Shown here: one piece after another, positions 21,283-28,785 of the stretch
Numbering within the stretch: position 1 is the stretch's first letter
Layout: the number at the start of each line of letters is the position of its first letter
Source: Bacillota bacterium
GTDB lineage: Bacteria > Bacillota > Clostridia > Lachnospirales > Cellulosilyticaceae
DNA: 28,785 nt
NCBI GenBank assembly: GCA_023393125.1
Contig: JAEWMQ010000085.1
Coordinates: 1 to 28,785, forward strand
Reading direction: 5' to 3'
The notes under the pieces: generated by a model
What the model was told of the DNA's origin: nothing
Database searches by the model: none
Seen by the model: only the letters and a program-made list of their open reading frames with translations
Made by a program: the position numbers and the translations under genes

Positions 21283-22740
21283 ATGAATAGTACAAATACT
21301 AAGAACCTAGAAATTGCGGACAAAGGTTATTGGATTCTCAGAGCGCTAGTTTTACTATCGGTAGTTTTTTTGTTTATTCCTGGTATTAATCCTGCAAGAA
21401 TTAGCGAACTGATTGGTAGGAATTTATCTTTATTTACCTGTAGTATATCCTATTCTAGTTTAGTAGCTGATTTTGGGCGAGCCTTTAAAAAGGAGTGGGT
21501 AGATCCTAGTACAATGAAAATGCTCTATTTTTCATCTGTAATAATAGGGGTAGGGGTTGTTGGAATAGCAGCCAATGGATGTCTGTCTTTGGGAAATAAT
21601 AAATTAAGAAGGCTTGGCAATAAGTTATCTGTTGTGGGCGCGATACTAGGGATATTAGGACTAGTTGGAATATACATAGCTTATTTACAAGTTGCAAGTA
21701 CGAGCAATCCCAATAAAATTGGACCTCTATTTCAAAAAGGAGGATACGGTGCTTTCCTTGTACTCTATTTAGTGATATTGGGAATAACCATAGCCTTACA
21801 AATTTTATTACCTAAGGGATTAAAAGAAGATAAGTATGAGATGGAGACTAAGTATAAATTATTTTTAATGCTATTACCATTTATTATCTTAACTTTTGTA
21901 TTTAGTTATTTACCTTTATGGGGTTGGCGATATGCCTTTTTTGATTATAAGCCTGGAGATACGCTTAGTAGCAGTAATTATGTGGGATTTAAATGGTTTA
22001 CAGAGCTATTCAAGAATCCAGCTACGGTAAAAGATATTGTAAGGGTACTGAAAAATACGTTAGCTATGAGTGGGCTTGGAATAGCCACTAGCTGGTGTGC
22101 AGTAGTCTTTGCTATTTTCTTATCTGAAATCAAAAGTATTAGGTATAGGCGCTTTATACAAATATTTACTACCATTCCTAACTTTATTAGCTGGGTGCTG
22201 GTATATGCGATTGCATTTTGTATTTTTTCTACAGATGGATTTATTAGTAGCATGCTGGTGAATATGGGCATATGGCAAGAAGGTACCAATATGCTTATGA
22301 GTGGAGATCATGTGTGGCTGAAGATGTTAGCTTGGGGAATGTGGAAGGGCTTAGGGTGGAGCGCTATTATTTACATAGCTGCTATCTCGGGTATAGATCA
22401 ACAACTTTATGAGGCAGCAACAGTAGACGGTGCAGGAAGATTTCAAAAGATGTGGTATATTACAGTGCCAGGATTAATTCCTACCTATTGTGTATTACTA
22501 CTTATGTCTATAGCCAATGTACTTAGTAATGGTATGGAGCAATACTTAGTATTTAAGAATGCAACTAATATGAACAGTATACAGGTACTAGACTTGTATA
22601 TCTATACTATTGGTATTGTTGGAAAGAGTGCGATACCATTTACGACTGTTGTAGGAATGATGAAGTCTCTTATTAGTATCACATTACTATTTGGTGCTAA
22701 CAGGATTTCTAAGATGATTCGTGGCGAAAGCATAGTATAG
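21283..22740 (+). CDS. LplB-like sugar ABC transporter permease with extra N-terminal membrane domain
   Basis: ATG 21283 is chosen because AAGGAGG lies about 6 nt upstream; the open frame extends back to a TTG at 21235 without a site. The 485-residue product is longer than the roughly 300 residues usual for LplB/YteP permeases. About 190 N-terminal residues add four hydrophobic segments (near 17-35, 80-100, 115-135, 156-176). The permease domain then begins at KYKLFLMLLPF, with the EAA loop LYEAATVDGAG at about 376-386. It pairs with the next gene, 12 bp downstream. The role of the added domain is unknown. The substrate is likely an oligosaccharide, by analogy with LplB/YtcP systems. Confidence 0.88.
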   Translation: MNSTNTKNLEIADKGYWILRALVLLSVVFLFIPGINPARISELIGRNLSLFTCSISYSSLVADFGRAFKKEWVDPSTMKMLYFSSVIIGVGVVGIAANGCLSLGNNKLRRLGNKLSVVGAILGILGLVGIYIAYLQVASTSNPNKIGPLFQKGGYGAFLVLYLVILGITIALQILLPKGLKEDKYEMETKYKLFLMLLPFIILTFVFSYLPLWGWRYAFFDYKPGDTLSSSNYVGFKWFTELFKNPATVKDIVRVLKNTLAMSGLGIATSWCAVVFAIFLSEIKSIRYRRFIQIFTTIPNFISWVLVYAIAFCIFSTDGFISSMLVNMGIWQEGTNMLMSGDHVWLKMLAWGMWKGLGWSAIIYIAAISGIDQQLYEAATVDGAGRFQKMWYITVPGLIPTYCVLLLMSIANVLSNGMEQYLVFKNATNMNSIQVLDLYIYTIGIVGKSAIPFTTVVGMMKSLISITLLFGANRISKMIRGESIV

Positions 22741-22752
22741 GGGGTGTGGATG

Positions 22753-23694
22753 ATGGAACAAGTAAAACAACTTAGAACAGCCAATAAAAGATATAAGAAG
22801 GCAGGGAGGAAGTTCGGGGATGTAGTGTTTAACATTTTAAACTATAGTTTATTTACCCTGTTTACTATCGCATGCATATTTCCTTTTTACTATTTGTTTA
22901 TCAATACCATTAGTGATAATCATTTAGTTAGAAAAGGCCTCATTAATTTCTTCCCACAAGGGATAAATATTAAAAATTATATAGCACTTACAGCCGTTAA
23001 TGACTTATTAAGTGCCTTTATGGTTTCAGTAGGTAGAACCCTTATTGGGACAGTACTAATGGTAATGGCATCAGGATTTGTGGGATATCTAGTGACACAA
23101 AAAGATATGTGGGGAAGAAAGTTTTGGTATAGGTTTTTAATTATCACCATGTATTTTAACGCTGGACTTATTCCCTGGTTTTTAAATATGTCTATGCTGG
23201 GACTAACGAATACTTTCTGGGCATATATTATTCCGGGAATTGTTGCACCGTATAACATCATTTTAGTGAAGACATACATAGAGTCTATTCCAGTTGAACT
23301 ATCGGAAAGTGCGGCCATGGATGGTGCCAGTCACTTTACTATTTTTAGAAAAATCATATGGCCATTAAGTAAGCCTATCCTGGCTACTATAGCCATATTT
23401 GGGGCAGTAGGACACTGGAACTCCTTTACAGATTCTTTAATCCTCATGCAATCAGCACCTAAATTATATACATTGCAACACAGGCTATATATTTACCTAA
23501 GTGCATCCTCTAACCTTACAGCGCTAATGCGTTCAGGAGGAGCAGTGAGTGAGTCAGTTATAGAATCGGCTATGAATGCGAAAGTTATCAAATACACTAT
23601 TTCTATGATTACAGTTATTCCTATATTAATGGTATATCCCTTTATGCAGCGATATTTTGAGAAAGGCATTATGCTAGGAGCTGTAAAAGGTTAA
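22753..23694 (+). CDS. YtcP/LplC-like sugar ABC transporter permease
   Basis: This is the partner permease of the preceding gene. The 313-residue protein has about six membrane helices and an EAA loop (ELSESAAMDGASHF, then WPLSKP). The sequence FYYLFINTISDN near the N-terminus is typical of the YtcP class. ATG 22753 sits 6-7 nt after AGGGGGTG; ATG 22750 is a close alternative. Loci of this type in Bacillus and clostridia import plant or host polysaccharide fragments such as uronides and rhamnosides. Which sugar is used here is not shown by the sequence. Confidence 0.92.
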   Translation: MEQVKQLRTANKRYKKAGRKFGDVVFNILNYSLFTLFTIACIFPFYYLFINTISDNHLVRKGLINFFPQGINIKNYIALTAVNDLLSAFMVSVGRTLIGTVLMVMASGFVGYLVTQKDMWGRKFWYRFLIITMYFNAGLIPWFLNMSMLGLTNTFWAYIIPGIVAPYNIILVKTYIESIPVELSESAAMDGASHFTIFRKIIWPLSKPILATIAIFGAVGHWNSFTDSLILMQSAPKLYTLQHRLYIYLSASSNLTALMRSGGAVSESVIESAMNAKVIKYTISMITVIPILMVYPFMQRYFEKGIMLGAVKG

Positions 23695-23706
23695 AAATTG
23701 TATTTT

Positions 23707-23723
23707 CCGTAGATACACTACGG
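23707..23723 (+). other. Small hairpin between permease and binding-protein genes
   Basis: CCGTAG (23707-23712) pairs with CTACGG (23718-23723) around a 5-nt loop, 20 bp before the ribosome binding site of the binding-protein gene. It could stabilise the 5' end of a processed binding-protein transcript. The stem is short, so it may have no function. Confidence 0.35.
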
Positions 23724-23757
23724 TTAAAATAACATCATGTTTAAGGAGGAATGAAGT

Positions 23758-25521
23758 ATGAAGAAAGCAAAGAAAAGAATAGCTTTAATATCCAGTATTT
23801 TAATTGGAACGCTAACAGCATGCGGAACGCCTACACCTACAGTACAAGAGGTGAAAGACAGTCCAAGTGCTACAGTTAGCCCTAGCCAGGAAGCAAAAGA
23901 TGATTATGATACACTATTGGCGGATATTATTCCAAAAGAAACAGTTACGCTAGATGTATTTGACCAGCTAGCTAACTACTCTGGGGAACAAATTGGTTGG
24001 TTTGGGCAAGTCATGTTAGAGAAATTTAATGTTAAACTCAATATTATTAATGACCCGCAAGCAGGTGTATATGCAACCCGTATGGAGGCAGGAAATCTAG
24101 GAGATCTTGTTGTTTGGGGGGATGACAAAGACGATTATATTCAAGCGGTAGATAAAGGTATGTTGTATGATTGGAATGAAGATGGGTTATTAGAGGATTA
24201 TGGTCCATATATTAAGGAGAATATGCCATATGCTCTTGAAAAGAATACAAACCTGTCAGGGGGTACAACTTATGGATTTGGTCATGATGTAGCTGTTGAT
24301 GCTACTGCTCGTCAGGACTTCTTCTATACATGGGATGTCCGCTGGGATTTATATAAGCAATTAGGTTATCCAGAGGTTAAAAACTTAGATGATTTCGTGA
24401 CACTGCTAGAAAATATGAAGAAGATTTGTCCAACGGATGACAATGGTAAACCAACCTACGGGGTATCTCTATTTAATGACTGGGATGGAGATATGGTAAT
24501 GTTCGTTAAATCTTTAGTGACAGCATACTATGGTTATGATGAATTTGGATTTGGTTTCTATGATCCTACTACACAAAAATACTATCCTAGCTTAGTTGAA
24601 AATGGTCCTTATTTTACAGCACTTAAGTTCTACAATACCTTATATCAAAAAGGATTACTTGACCCTGACTCTCAAACCCAGAAATACGATGGTATGACAG
24701 AAGACTTCCAAAATGGTACAGCATTTTTTAACTATTTTAACTGGATGGGGTCAGGACTCTATAACTCAGACACTCATGCACAAGCAGGAAAAGGGATGTA
24801 TCCATTAGTTCCTAAAGAAGCTACACCTATCTGTTATGGTCAAAATGTATATGGTAGCAATAGAGTCTGGACAATTGGTGCAAAGACAGAGTATCCAGAG
24901 TTATGTATGGCTATTATTAACTGGCTTTCTACACCAGAGGGACGTATGACTTCTGAATATGGTCCTAAAGGAGTAACATGGTACTATGATGATAATGGTA
25001 AAACTAACTTTACAGAGCTTGGCCGTGCATGTCGATTAGATATTCTTACACCAATGGCAGATGGTTACTCAGGCTCTTTCCAAGATGGTATGAATCAATT
25101 AAATAATACAACTTGGGGAATAGATTCATTGAATCCAGATTCAAAAGGCGAGACCTACAATTATAAGAAGTGGGAGTCCTTTGTTACAGAGGCACAATCA
25201 GAAATAGAAGCAGATTGGAGAAACGTGACTGGATCCACTACTCCAGATGAGTATATGGGAAAAACACAGTATAGATTATCACCAGGAACAACTTACTCAG
25301 GTAGTCCTAAACCAGATGATTTAATGGTTCTATGGAATCAAGTAGCTGAGTGTATTAAAACAAATTCATGGAAAGCAATCTATGCAAGTTCTGATGAAGA
25401 GTACAATAAGATTGTTGCAGATATGATTGCTCAGGCAAATGAATATGGTTATGCAGATTGTGTTGCATTCCAAGAAAATGAAGCTAAATTAAGAGCGGCT
25501 TGCGAAGACGCTGTAAAATAG
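23758..25521 (+). CDS. Extracellular solute-binding lipoprotein (LplA/YtcQ type)
   Basis: The 587-residue protein starts with a lipoprotein signal: positive MKKAKKR, a hydrophobic core and lipobox LTAC with C22 as the lipidated residue. A Thr/Pro/Ser/Glu-rich linker (about 24-50) then leads to the binding domain. Motifs such as YNTLYQKGLLDPDSQ and WLSTPEGRM fit the large sugar-binding proteins paired with LplB/YtcP permeases. Many aromatic residues suggest a carbohydrate ligand. It is the last gene of the importer operon, 63 bp after the permease, rather than first. AAGGAGG precedes ATG 23758. The ligand is unknown. Confidence 0.92.
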   Translation: MKKAKKRIALISSILIGTLTACGTPTPTVQEVKDSPSATVSPSQEAKDDYDTLLADIIPKETVTLDVFDQLANYSGEQIGWFGQVMLEKFNVKLNIINDPQAGVYATRMEAGNLGDLVVWGDDKDDYIQAVDKGMLYDWNEDGLLEDYGPYIKENMPYALEKNTNLSGGTTYGFGHDVAVDATARQDFFYTWDVRWDLYKQLGYPEVKNLDDFVTLLENMKKICPTDDNGKPTYGVSLFNDWDGDMVMFVKSLVTAYYGYDEFGFGFYDPTTQKYYPSLVENGPYFTALKFYNTLYQKGLLDPDSQTQKYDGMTEDFQNGTAFFNYFNWMGSGLYNSDTHAQAGKGMYPLVPKEATPICYGQNVYGSNRVWTIGAKTEYPELCMAIINWLSTPEGRMTSEYGPKGVTWYYDDNGKTNFTELGRACRLDILTPMADGYSGSFQDGMNQLNNTTWGIDSLNPDSKGETYNYKKWESFVTEAQSEIEADWRNVTGSTTPDEYMGKTQYRLSPGTTYSGSPKPDDLMVLWNQVAECIKTNSWKAIYASSDEEYNKIVADMIAQANEYGYADCVAFQENEAKLRAACEDAVK

Positions 25522-25562
25522 TGAAAAGGGGTTCGATAAGAGCCCCTTTTCACTATTTTTTT
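25516..25562 (+). terminator. Intrinsic terminator of the second importer operon
   Basis: A perfect 16-bp stem (25516-25531 with 25543-25558) and a run of seven T form a strong terminator. Its 5' arm overlaps the stop codon of the binding-protein gene. Confidence 0.95.
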
Positions 25563-25674
25563 GTGTATTTGTCATGAAGAAAATGGGGTTTTATTTGAGT
25601 GTACAAGAACAATATACTAAATGTGTAATAAATGTTTAGAAAATTAAAAACAAATTAAACAAGGGGGAGAAGAG

Positions 25675-26553
25675 TTGGAACAGATGGCAAAATCATATTG
25701 TTTAAATGATTTTGGTAGAAGTTTAGGTAATGTTTTTTTTGTGCGTTATAGCGATGAGGCTCAGGATTTAACCATGCATACACATTCGACCTATATAGAA
25801 ATTGTTATCGTTCTAAGTGGCATTGCTATTCACAAGATTAATGAGGAAACATATTTTACTAAAAAAGGAGATGTGTTTGTAATAGGAAGTGATACAACAC
25901 ATGGATTTGAACAAACTAATGCATTTTGTGTATGTAGCATCATGTACGACTCAAACAAACTGGATAGGTTACATTTAGATATTAAAAATTTAGGCTATCA
26001 TGCACGTTTTATGACGAGGTCAAATACAAAAGAAACAGGTTGGTTTAAGAGCAACTTAAGTTTATCTCTAAGTGAGACTGAACATATTAAAGTACTATTA
26101 GACAACATGTTTGCTGAACAAACAGAAAAGCTACAAGGCTGGAAGGAGATGATGGATTCTTACCTCCGCTATCTCCTTGTTTACTTATCTAGGCACTGCA
26201 TACCTTTAAAGAGTCAAGATAAAACAGAATCCATTGACATTGCTAATTCCATTTCATACATGGAAGCACATTTTAAAGATATGATTACAGTAGAAGAACT
26301 AGCCTGCAAATCTCATATGTCTACAAGACACTTTTCTCGAATCTTTCATACCGTCTATCATACATCCCCAGGTAACTATCTTATTTTACTCAGATTGCAA
26401 TATGCTTGTAGTCTTCTAAAAAATAGTAATCTTTCCATCTCTCAAATAGCAGCTGATTCGGGTTTTAATGATGCTAATTATTTTTGCAGGCAGTTTAGTA
26501 AAAAGTTGAATATGACGCCTAAAGAATATCGCATGAATAAGCAGAGCAGCTAA
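25675..26553 (+). CDS. AraC-family transcriptional regulator with cupin sensor domain
   Basis: The 292-residue protein has an N-terminal cupin-like ligand domain (MHTHSTYIEIVIVLSG near 35-50, then KKGDVFVIG) and a C-terminal double helix-turn-helix of about 95 residues. The latter includes ITVEELACKSHMSTRHFSRIF and ISQIAADSGFNDANYFCRQF, ending in the family's TPKEYR. TTG 25675 is taken as the start because AAGGGGGAG (25661-25669) is correctly spaced; ATG 25684 would be too far. Placed right after the importer operon, it is the likely sugar-responsive activator of that operon. Confidence 0.9.
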   Translation: MEQMAKSYCLNDFGRSLGNVFFVRYSDEAQDLTMHTHSTYIEIVIVLSGIAIHKINEETYFTKKGDVFVIGSDTTHGFEQTNAFCVCSIMYDSNKLDRLHLDIKNLGYHARFMTRSNTKETGWFKSNLSLSLSETEHIKVLLDNMFAEQTEKLQGWKEMMDSYLRYLLVYLSRHCIPLKSQDKTESIDIANSISYMEAHFKDMITVEELACKSHMSTRHFSRIFHTVYHTSPGNYLILLRLQYACSLLKNSNLSISQIAADSGFNDANYFCRQFSKKLNMTPKEYRMNKQSS

Positions 26554-26603
26554 TGCTATTTAAGATTTTTAATCAATGAATTTATTATAAGAAACCGAAA
26601 AGT

Positions 26604-26641
26604 AGCGATAACCAACACATACTTGGTTATCGCTTTTTTTC
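26604..26641 (+). terminator. Intrinsic terminator of the AraC gene
   Basis: A perfect 12-bp stem (26604-26615 with 26623-26634), a 7-nt loop and a run of T from 26634 to 26640 make a textbook terminator. Confidence 0.95.
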
Positions 26642-26836
26642 TTTACCTTCTAAATTTTTATTTATATTAGTGGAAAATATTACAAGTAAGTGATAGCATG
26701 ATGATATGTATGAGAGCATATGAAGAGGGTGGGAATGGAAGAAGCGACATGTAGCTTTTTTATAGAGAATAATCAGTAGGGCTAATGAAACGTTAAAATT
26801 GATAAAGTAAAAATCAAAAGAGAGGAGGATTAAAAG

Positions 26837-27760
26837 ATGAGCAGCAAAGTCATAGAAATACAAGGGCTTACGAAAGATTATGGAAATGGCAAGGGTATTT
26901 TTGATGTGAGTATAGAGGTAGGAAAAGGGGAGGTATTTGGTTTTCTGGGGCCTAATGGGGCGGGAAAAACCACTACTATTAGACATCTCATGGGTTTTAT
27001 AAGACCTGATGAGGGCAGCTGTTTTATTAATGGAATGGATTGTTATGACAAGGCAGCCAAGGTGCAAGAACAGCTAGGTTATCTAGCAGGGGAAATAGCT
27101 TTTTTAGAAGATTTAAGTGGCAGAGAAATGCTTGAATTTATAGCTGATATGAAAGGGATTAAAGATAGAAGCAAAATAACAGAGCTTATGGAGCGCTTTG
27201 AACTAGATCCAAAAGGTAAAATCAAAAAGATGTCTAAAGGAATGAAACAAAAGCTGGGTATCATTTGTGCCTTTATGAATGACCCACAGGTGATTATTCT
27301 AGATGAGCCCACAAGTGGTTTAGACCCATTAATGCAAAATCGTTTTATAGACCTGATATTAGAGGAAAAACAAAAAGGAAAGACGATTTTTATGTCTTCT
27401 CATATTTTTGAGGAGATCGAAAGAACCTGTGACCGGGTAGCTATTATTAAAGAAGGTAAGCTTATTTCAATAGAAGATATGGCTACTTTAAAAATGCATA
27501 AGAGAAAGACTTATATTGTTACCTTTGAGTCCGAAAAGGAAGCTACTCGTTTTATGACAGAAGAAGCTAATCGTGAGATGTCTAGTGAAAAAAGGTATGA
27601 GATGCAGCTTATTAATGCAGTTCAAATCAAGGTTAATGTTGGTGGGGACATTAATCCCTTTTTAGGGGCATTAGCTAGATATAAGATGCAGGATTTAGAT
27701 ATAGAAGTACAGACTTTAGAAGAGCTATTTTTACACTTTTATGGAGGTGATGAGGCATGA
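26837..27760 (+). CDS. ABC-2 type transporter ATP-binding protein
   Basis: The 307-residue ATPase has Walker A GPNGAGKTT (38-46), the signature as MSKGMKQ (132-138) instead of LSGGQ, Walker B VIILDEP (152-158) and the switch histidine H189. The C-terminal 90 residues are the regulatory extension common in DrrA/CcmA-type exporters. GAGGAGG precedes ATG 26837. It overlaps the permease gene by 4 bp. Such pairs export drugs, peptides or lipids; the substrate is unknown. No regulator gene lies directly upstream. Confidence 0.94.
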   Translation: MSSKVIEIQGLTKDYGNGKGIFDVSIEVGKGEVFGFLGPNGAGKTTTIRHLMGFIRPDEGSCFINGMDCYDKAAKVQEQLGYLAGEIAFLEDLSGREMLEFIADMKGIKDRSKITELMERFELDPKGKIKKMSKGMKQKLGIICAFMNDPQVIILDEPTSGLDPLMQNRFIDLILEEKQKGKTIFMSSHIFEEIERTCDRVAIIKEGKLISIEDMATLKMHKRKTYIVTFESEKEATRFMTEEANREMSSEKRYEMQLINAVQIKVNVGGDINPFLGALARYKMQDLDIEVQTLEELFLHFYGGDEA

Positions 27761-28557
27761 TTTCTCTACCACTTTTTAAACGTAATATGAAGTCGGGGTT
27801 AAAGCTTTCTGTGATTTTTATAGCAGTACTTGCTATGTATACTTCAGTCATCATCTATATGTTTGATCCAGAAATGGCTAAGATGCTAGAACAATATCAA
27901 GAGATGCTACCAGGAATGATGGAAGCCTTTGGTATGACAGGCAATACAGGAACACTGACAGCTTTTATTCAGACTTACTTATACGGCTTTTTTATGCTGG
28001 TGATTCCTATGATTTTTGAGATTATGCTCGTTAATAAATTGGTTATGCACTATATAGATAGTGGTTCTATGGCAAGCATATTAGCTACGCCAAATTCTAG
28101 AAAGAAGATTATCTTGACACAGATGCTTGCTATTTGGGTATGTATCATCTTCCTCATAAGTGTAACAGTGGTAATAGGTATAGGGTGTAGCCAGATGATG
28201 TTTCCAGGAGATCTAGATATACCTACTTATTTGATGCTAAATGTAAATATGTTTCTTATCCATTTTGTCATTAGTGGCATTGGCTTTTGTGCAGCTTGCT
28301 TTTTCAATGAGACTAAGGGCTATTTAGCAATAGGAGCAGGGGTGCCCATAGGCTTTTATCTTATTCAGATGCTTTCTAATATGGGGGAGAAATTAGATTG
28401 GATGAAGTACCTGACACTATACAGCTTATTTTCTGGTGAAGAGATTATCAGTGGCAGTGGTGGTATATTAGCTTCTAATCTGGTACTTATAGGGATAGGG
28501 ATTTGCTTCTATGTTCTGGGAGTGATTAGGTTTATTAAAAAGGATTTGTGCTTATAA
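27757..28557 (+). CDS. ABC-2 type transporter permease
   Basis: The 266-residue protein has about six membrane helices (first at 17-34, last at 240-258) and a cytoplasmic segment LATPNSRKKIILTQM of the kind seen in ABC-2 permeases. It shares ATGA with the upstream ATPase gene, so the two are translationally coupled and form one exporter. The first extracellular loop is rich in Met and Glu (MAKMLEQYQEMLPGMMEAFGM). No terminator is clear after the stop. Confidence 0.9.
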   Translation: MISLPLFKRNMKSGLKLSVIFIAVLAMYTSVIIYMFDPEMAKMLEQYQEMLPGMMEAFGMTGNTGTLTAFIQTYLYGFFMLVIPMIFEIMLVNKLVMHYIDSGSMASILATPNSRKKIILTQMLAIWVCIIFLISVTVVIGIGCSQMMFPGDLDIPTYLMLNVNMFLIHFVISGIGFCAACFFNETKGYLAIGAGVPIGFYLIQMLSNMGEKLDWMKYLTLYSLFSGEEIISGSGGILASNLVLIGIGICFYVLGVIRFIKKDLCL

Positions 28558-28785
28558 GCGCGAATCGATGAGTTAAAGAAAAAGTATACGTATTTAATGA
28601 GGTGAACCGTATCATATATCATGGTACATCATTTGTAATTGCATAGAGGTAAGAAAGCCATTAAAAATAAGTCTTTTAAATTTAGGGTTTATTTTTAAGG
28701 AAATATTGTTATAATATAAGTATAAAAAGAAATGCCTAGTAGCTACTAACTACTAAGCACTCCTAAAGTGAGACGTTTGTTTTAT
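28558..28785. other. Noncoding tail with a promoter-like -10 and a perfect palindrome
   Basis: No gene is supported. TATAAT at 28710-28715 could be a -10 for a gene beyond the window, but no -35 consensus is visible. TAGTAGCTACTA at 28737-28748 is a perfect 12-bp palindrome just downstream of it and is followed by ACTACTAAG. It could be an operator or the start of a repeat. Confidence 0.4.

Noticed and set aside
22977..23318. Minus-strand open frame of 113 codons
   Set aside because: It is antisense to the YtcP-like permease, whose coding frame is certain.
26735..26779. 14-codon open frame (MEEATCSFF...) upstream of the ABC exporter, considered as a leader peptide
   Set aside because: A purine-rich stretch precedes it, but there is no attenuator structure or codon pattern to support regulation.
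26627..27067. Minus-strand open frame of 146 codons
   Set aside because: It overlaps the AraC terminator and the start of the ABC ATPase gene and shows no protein family features.

Overview
The window looks like chromosomal DNA of a low-GC Gram-positive anaerobe, most likely a clostridium of the Lachnospirales type. This is inferred from AT-rich codon use, strong purine-rich ribosome binding sites (AAGGAGG, GGGGG), GTG and TTG starts, CUT1 sugar importers of the MalFG and LplB/YtcP types, and protein sequences that read like Lachnospiraceae homologues. No rRNA, tRNA or CRISPR array was seen.

Layout. (1) 1-127 is the right end of an IS3-family (IS150-like) insertion sequence: the last 21 codons of its transposase, a hairpin and the terminal inverted repeat. 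(2) 286-9623 is a catabolic operon: a consensus sigma-A promoter with a LacI/CcpA-type operator just downstream of it, two MalF/MalG-like permeases, a cytoplasmic six-hairpin glycosidase of uncertain family, a GH65 phosphorylase, beta-phosphoglucomutase, a second GH65 phosphorylase and a strong terminator. The inferred pathway imports alpha-glucosides, trims and phosphorolyses them to beta-glucose 1-phosphate, and isomerises this to glucose 6-phosphate. (3) 9820-14640 holds a MoxR ATPase, a DUF58 protein, a membrane transglutaminase and a small orphan helical protein. (4) 14782-16458 is an unrecognised polytopic membrane protein. It converges on (5) a soluble chemoreceptor with a C-terminal zinc-binding CZB domain on the minus strand. 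(6) 18194-20940 carries a LysR regulator, a GNAT acetyltransferase and a MerR/GyrI-type regulator. Between the first two lies a 455-bp noncoding stretch with an unusual 224-nt multi-stem hairpin whose 3' arm is repeated at a 141-bp period. (7) 21283-26640 is a second carbohydrate importer (LplB-like permease with an extra N-terminal membrane domain, YtcP-like permease, lipoprotein binding protein) followed by an AraC regulator. (8) 26837-28557 is a two-gene ABC-2 type exporter.

Neither sugar importer has its own ATPase here, so both probably share one encoded elsewhere. The least explained parts are the structured noncoding repeat at 19126-19546, the glycosidase at 2178-4280, the 558-residue membrane protein, and a 13-bp motif shared by the LysR upstream region and the region upstream of the second importer.
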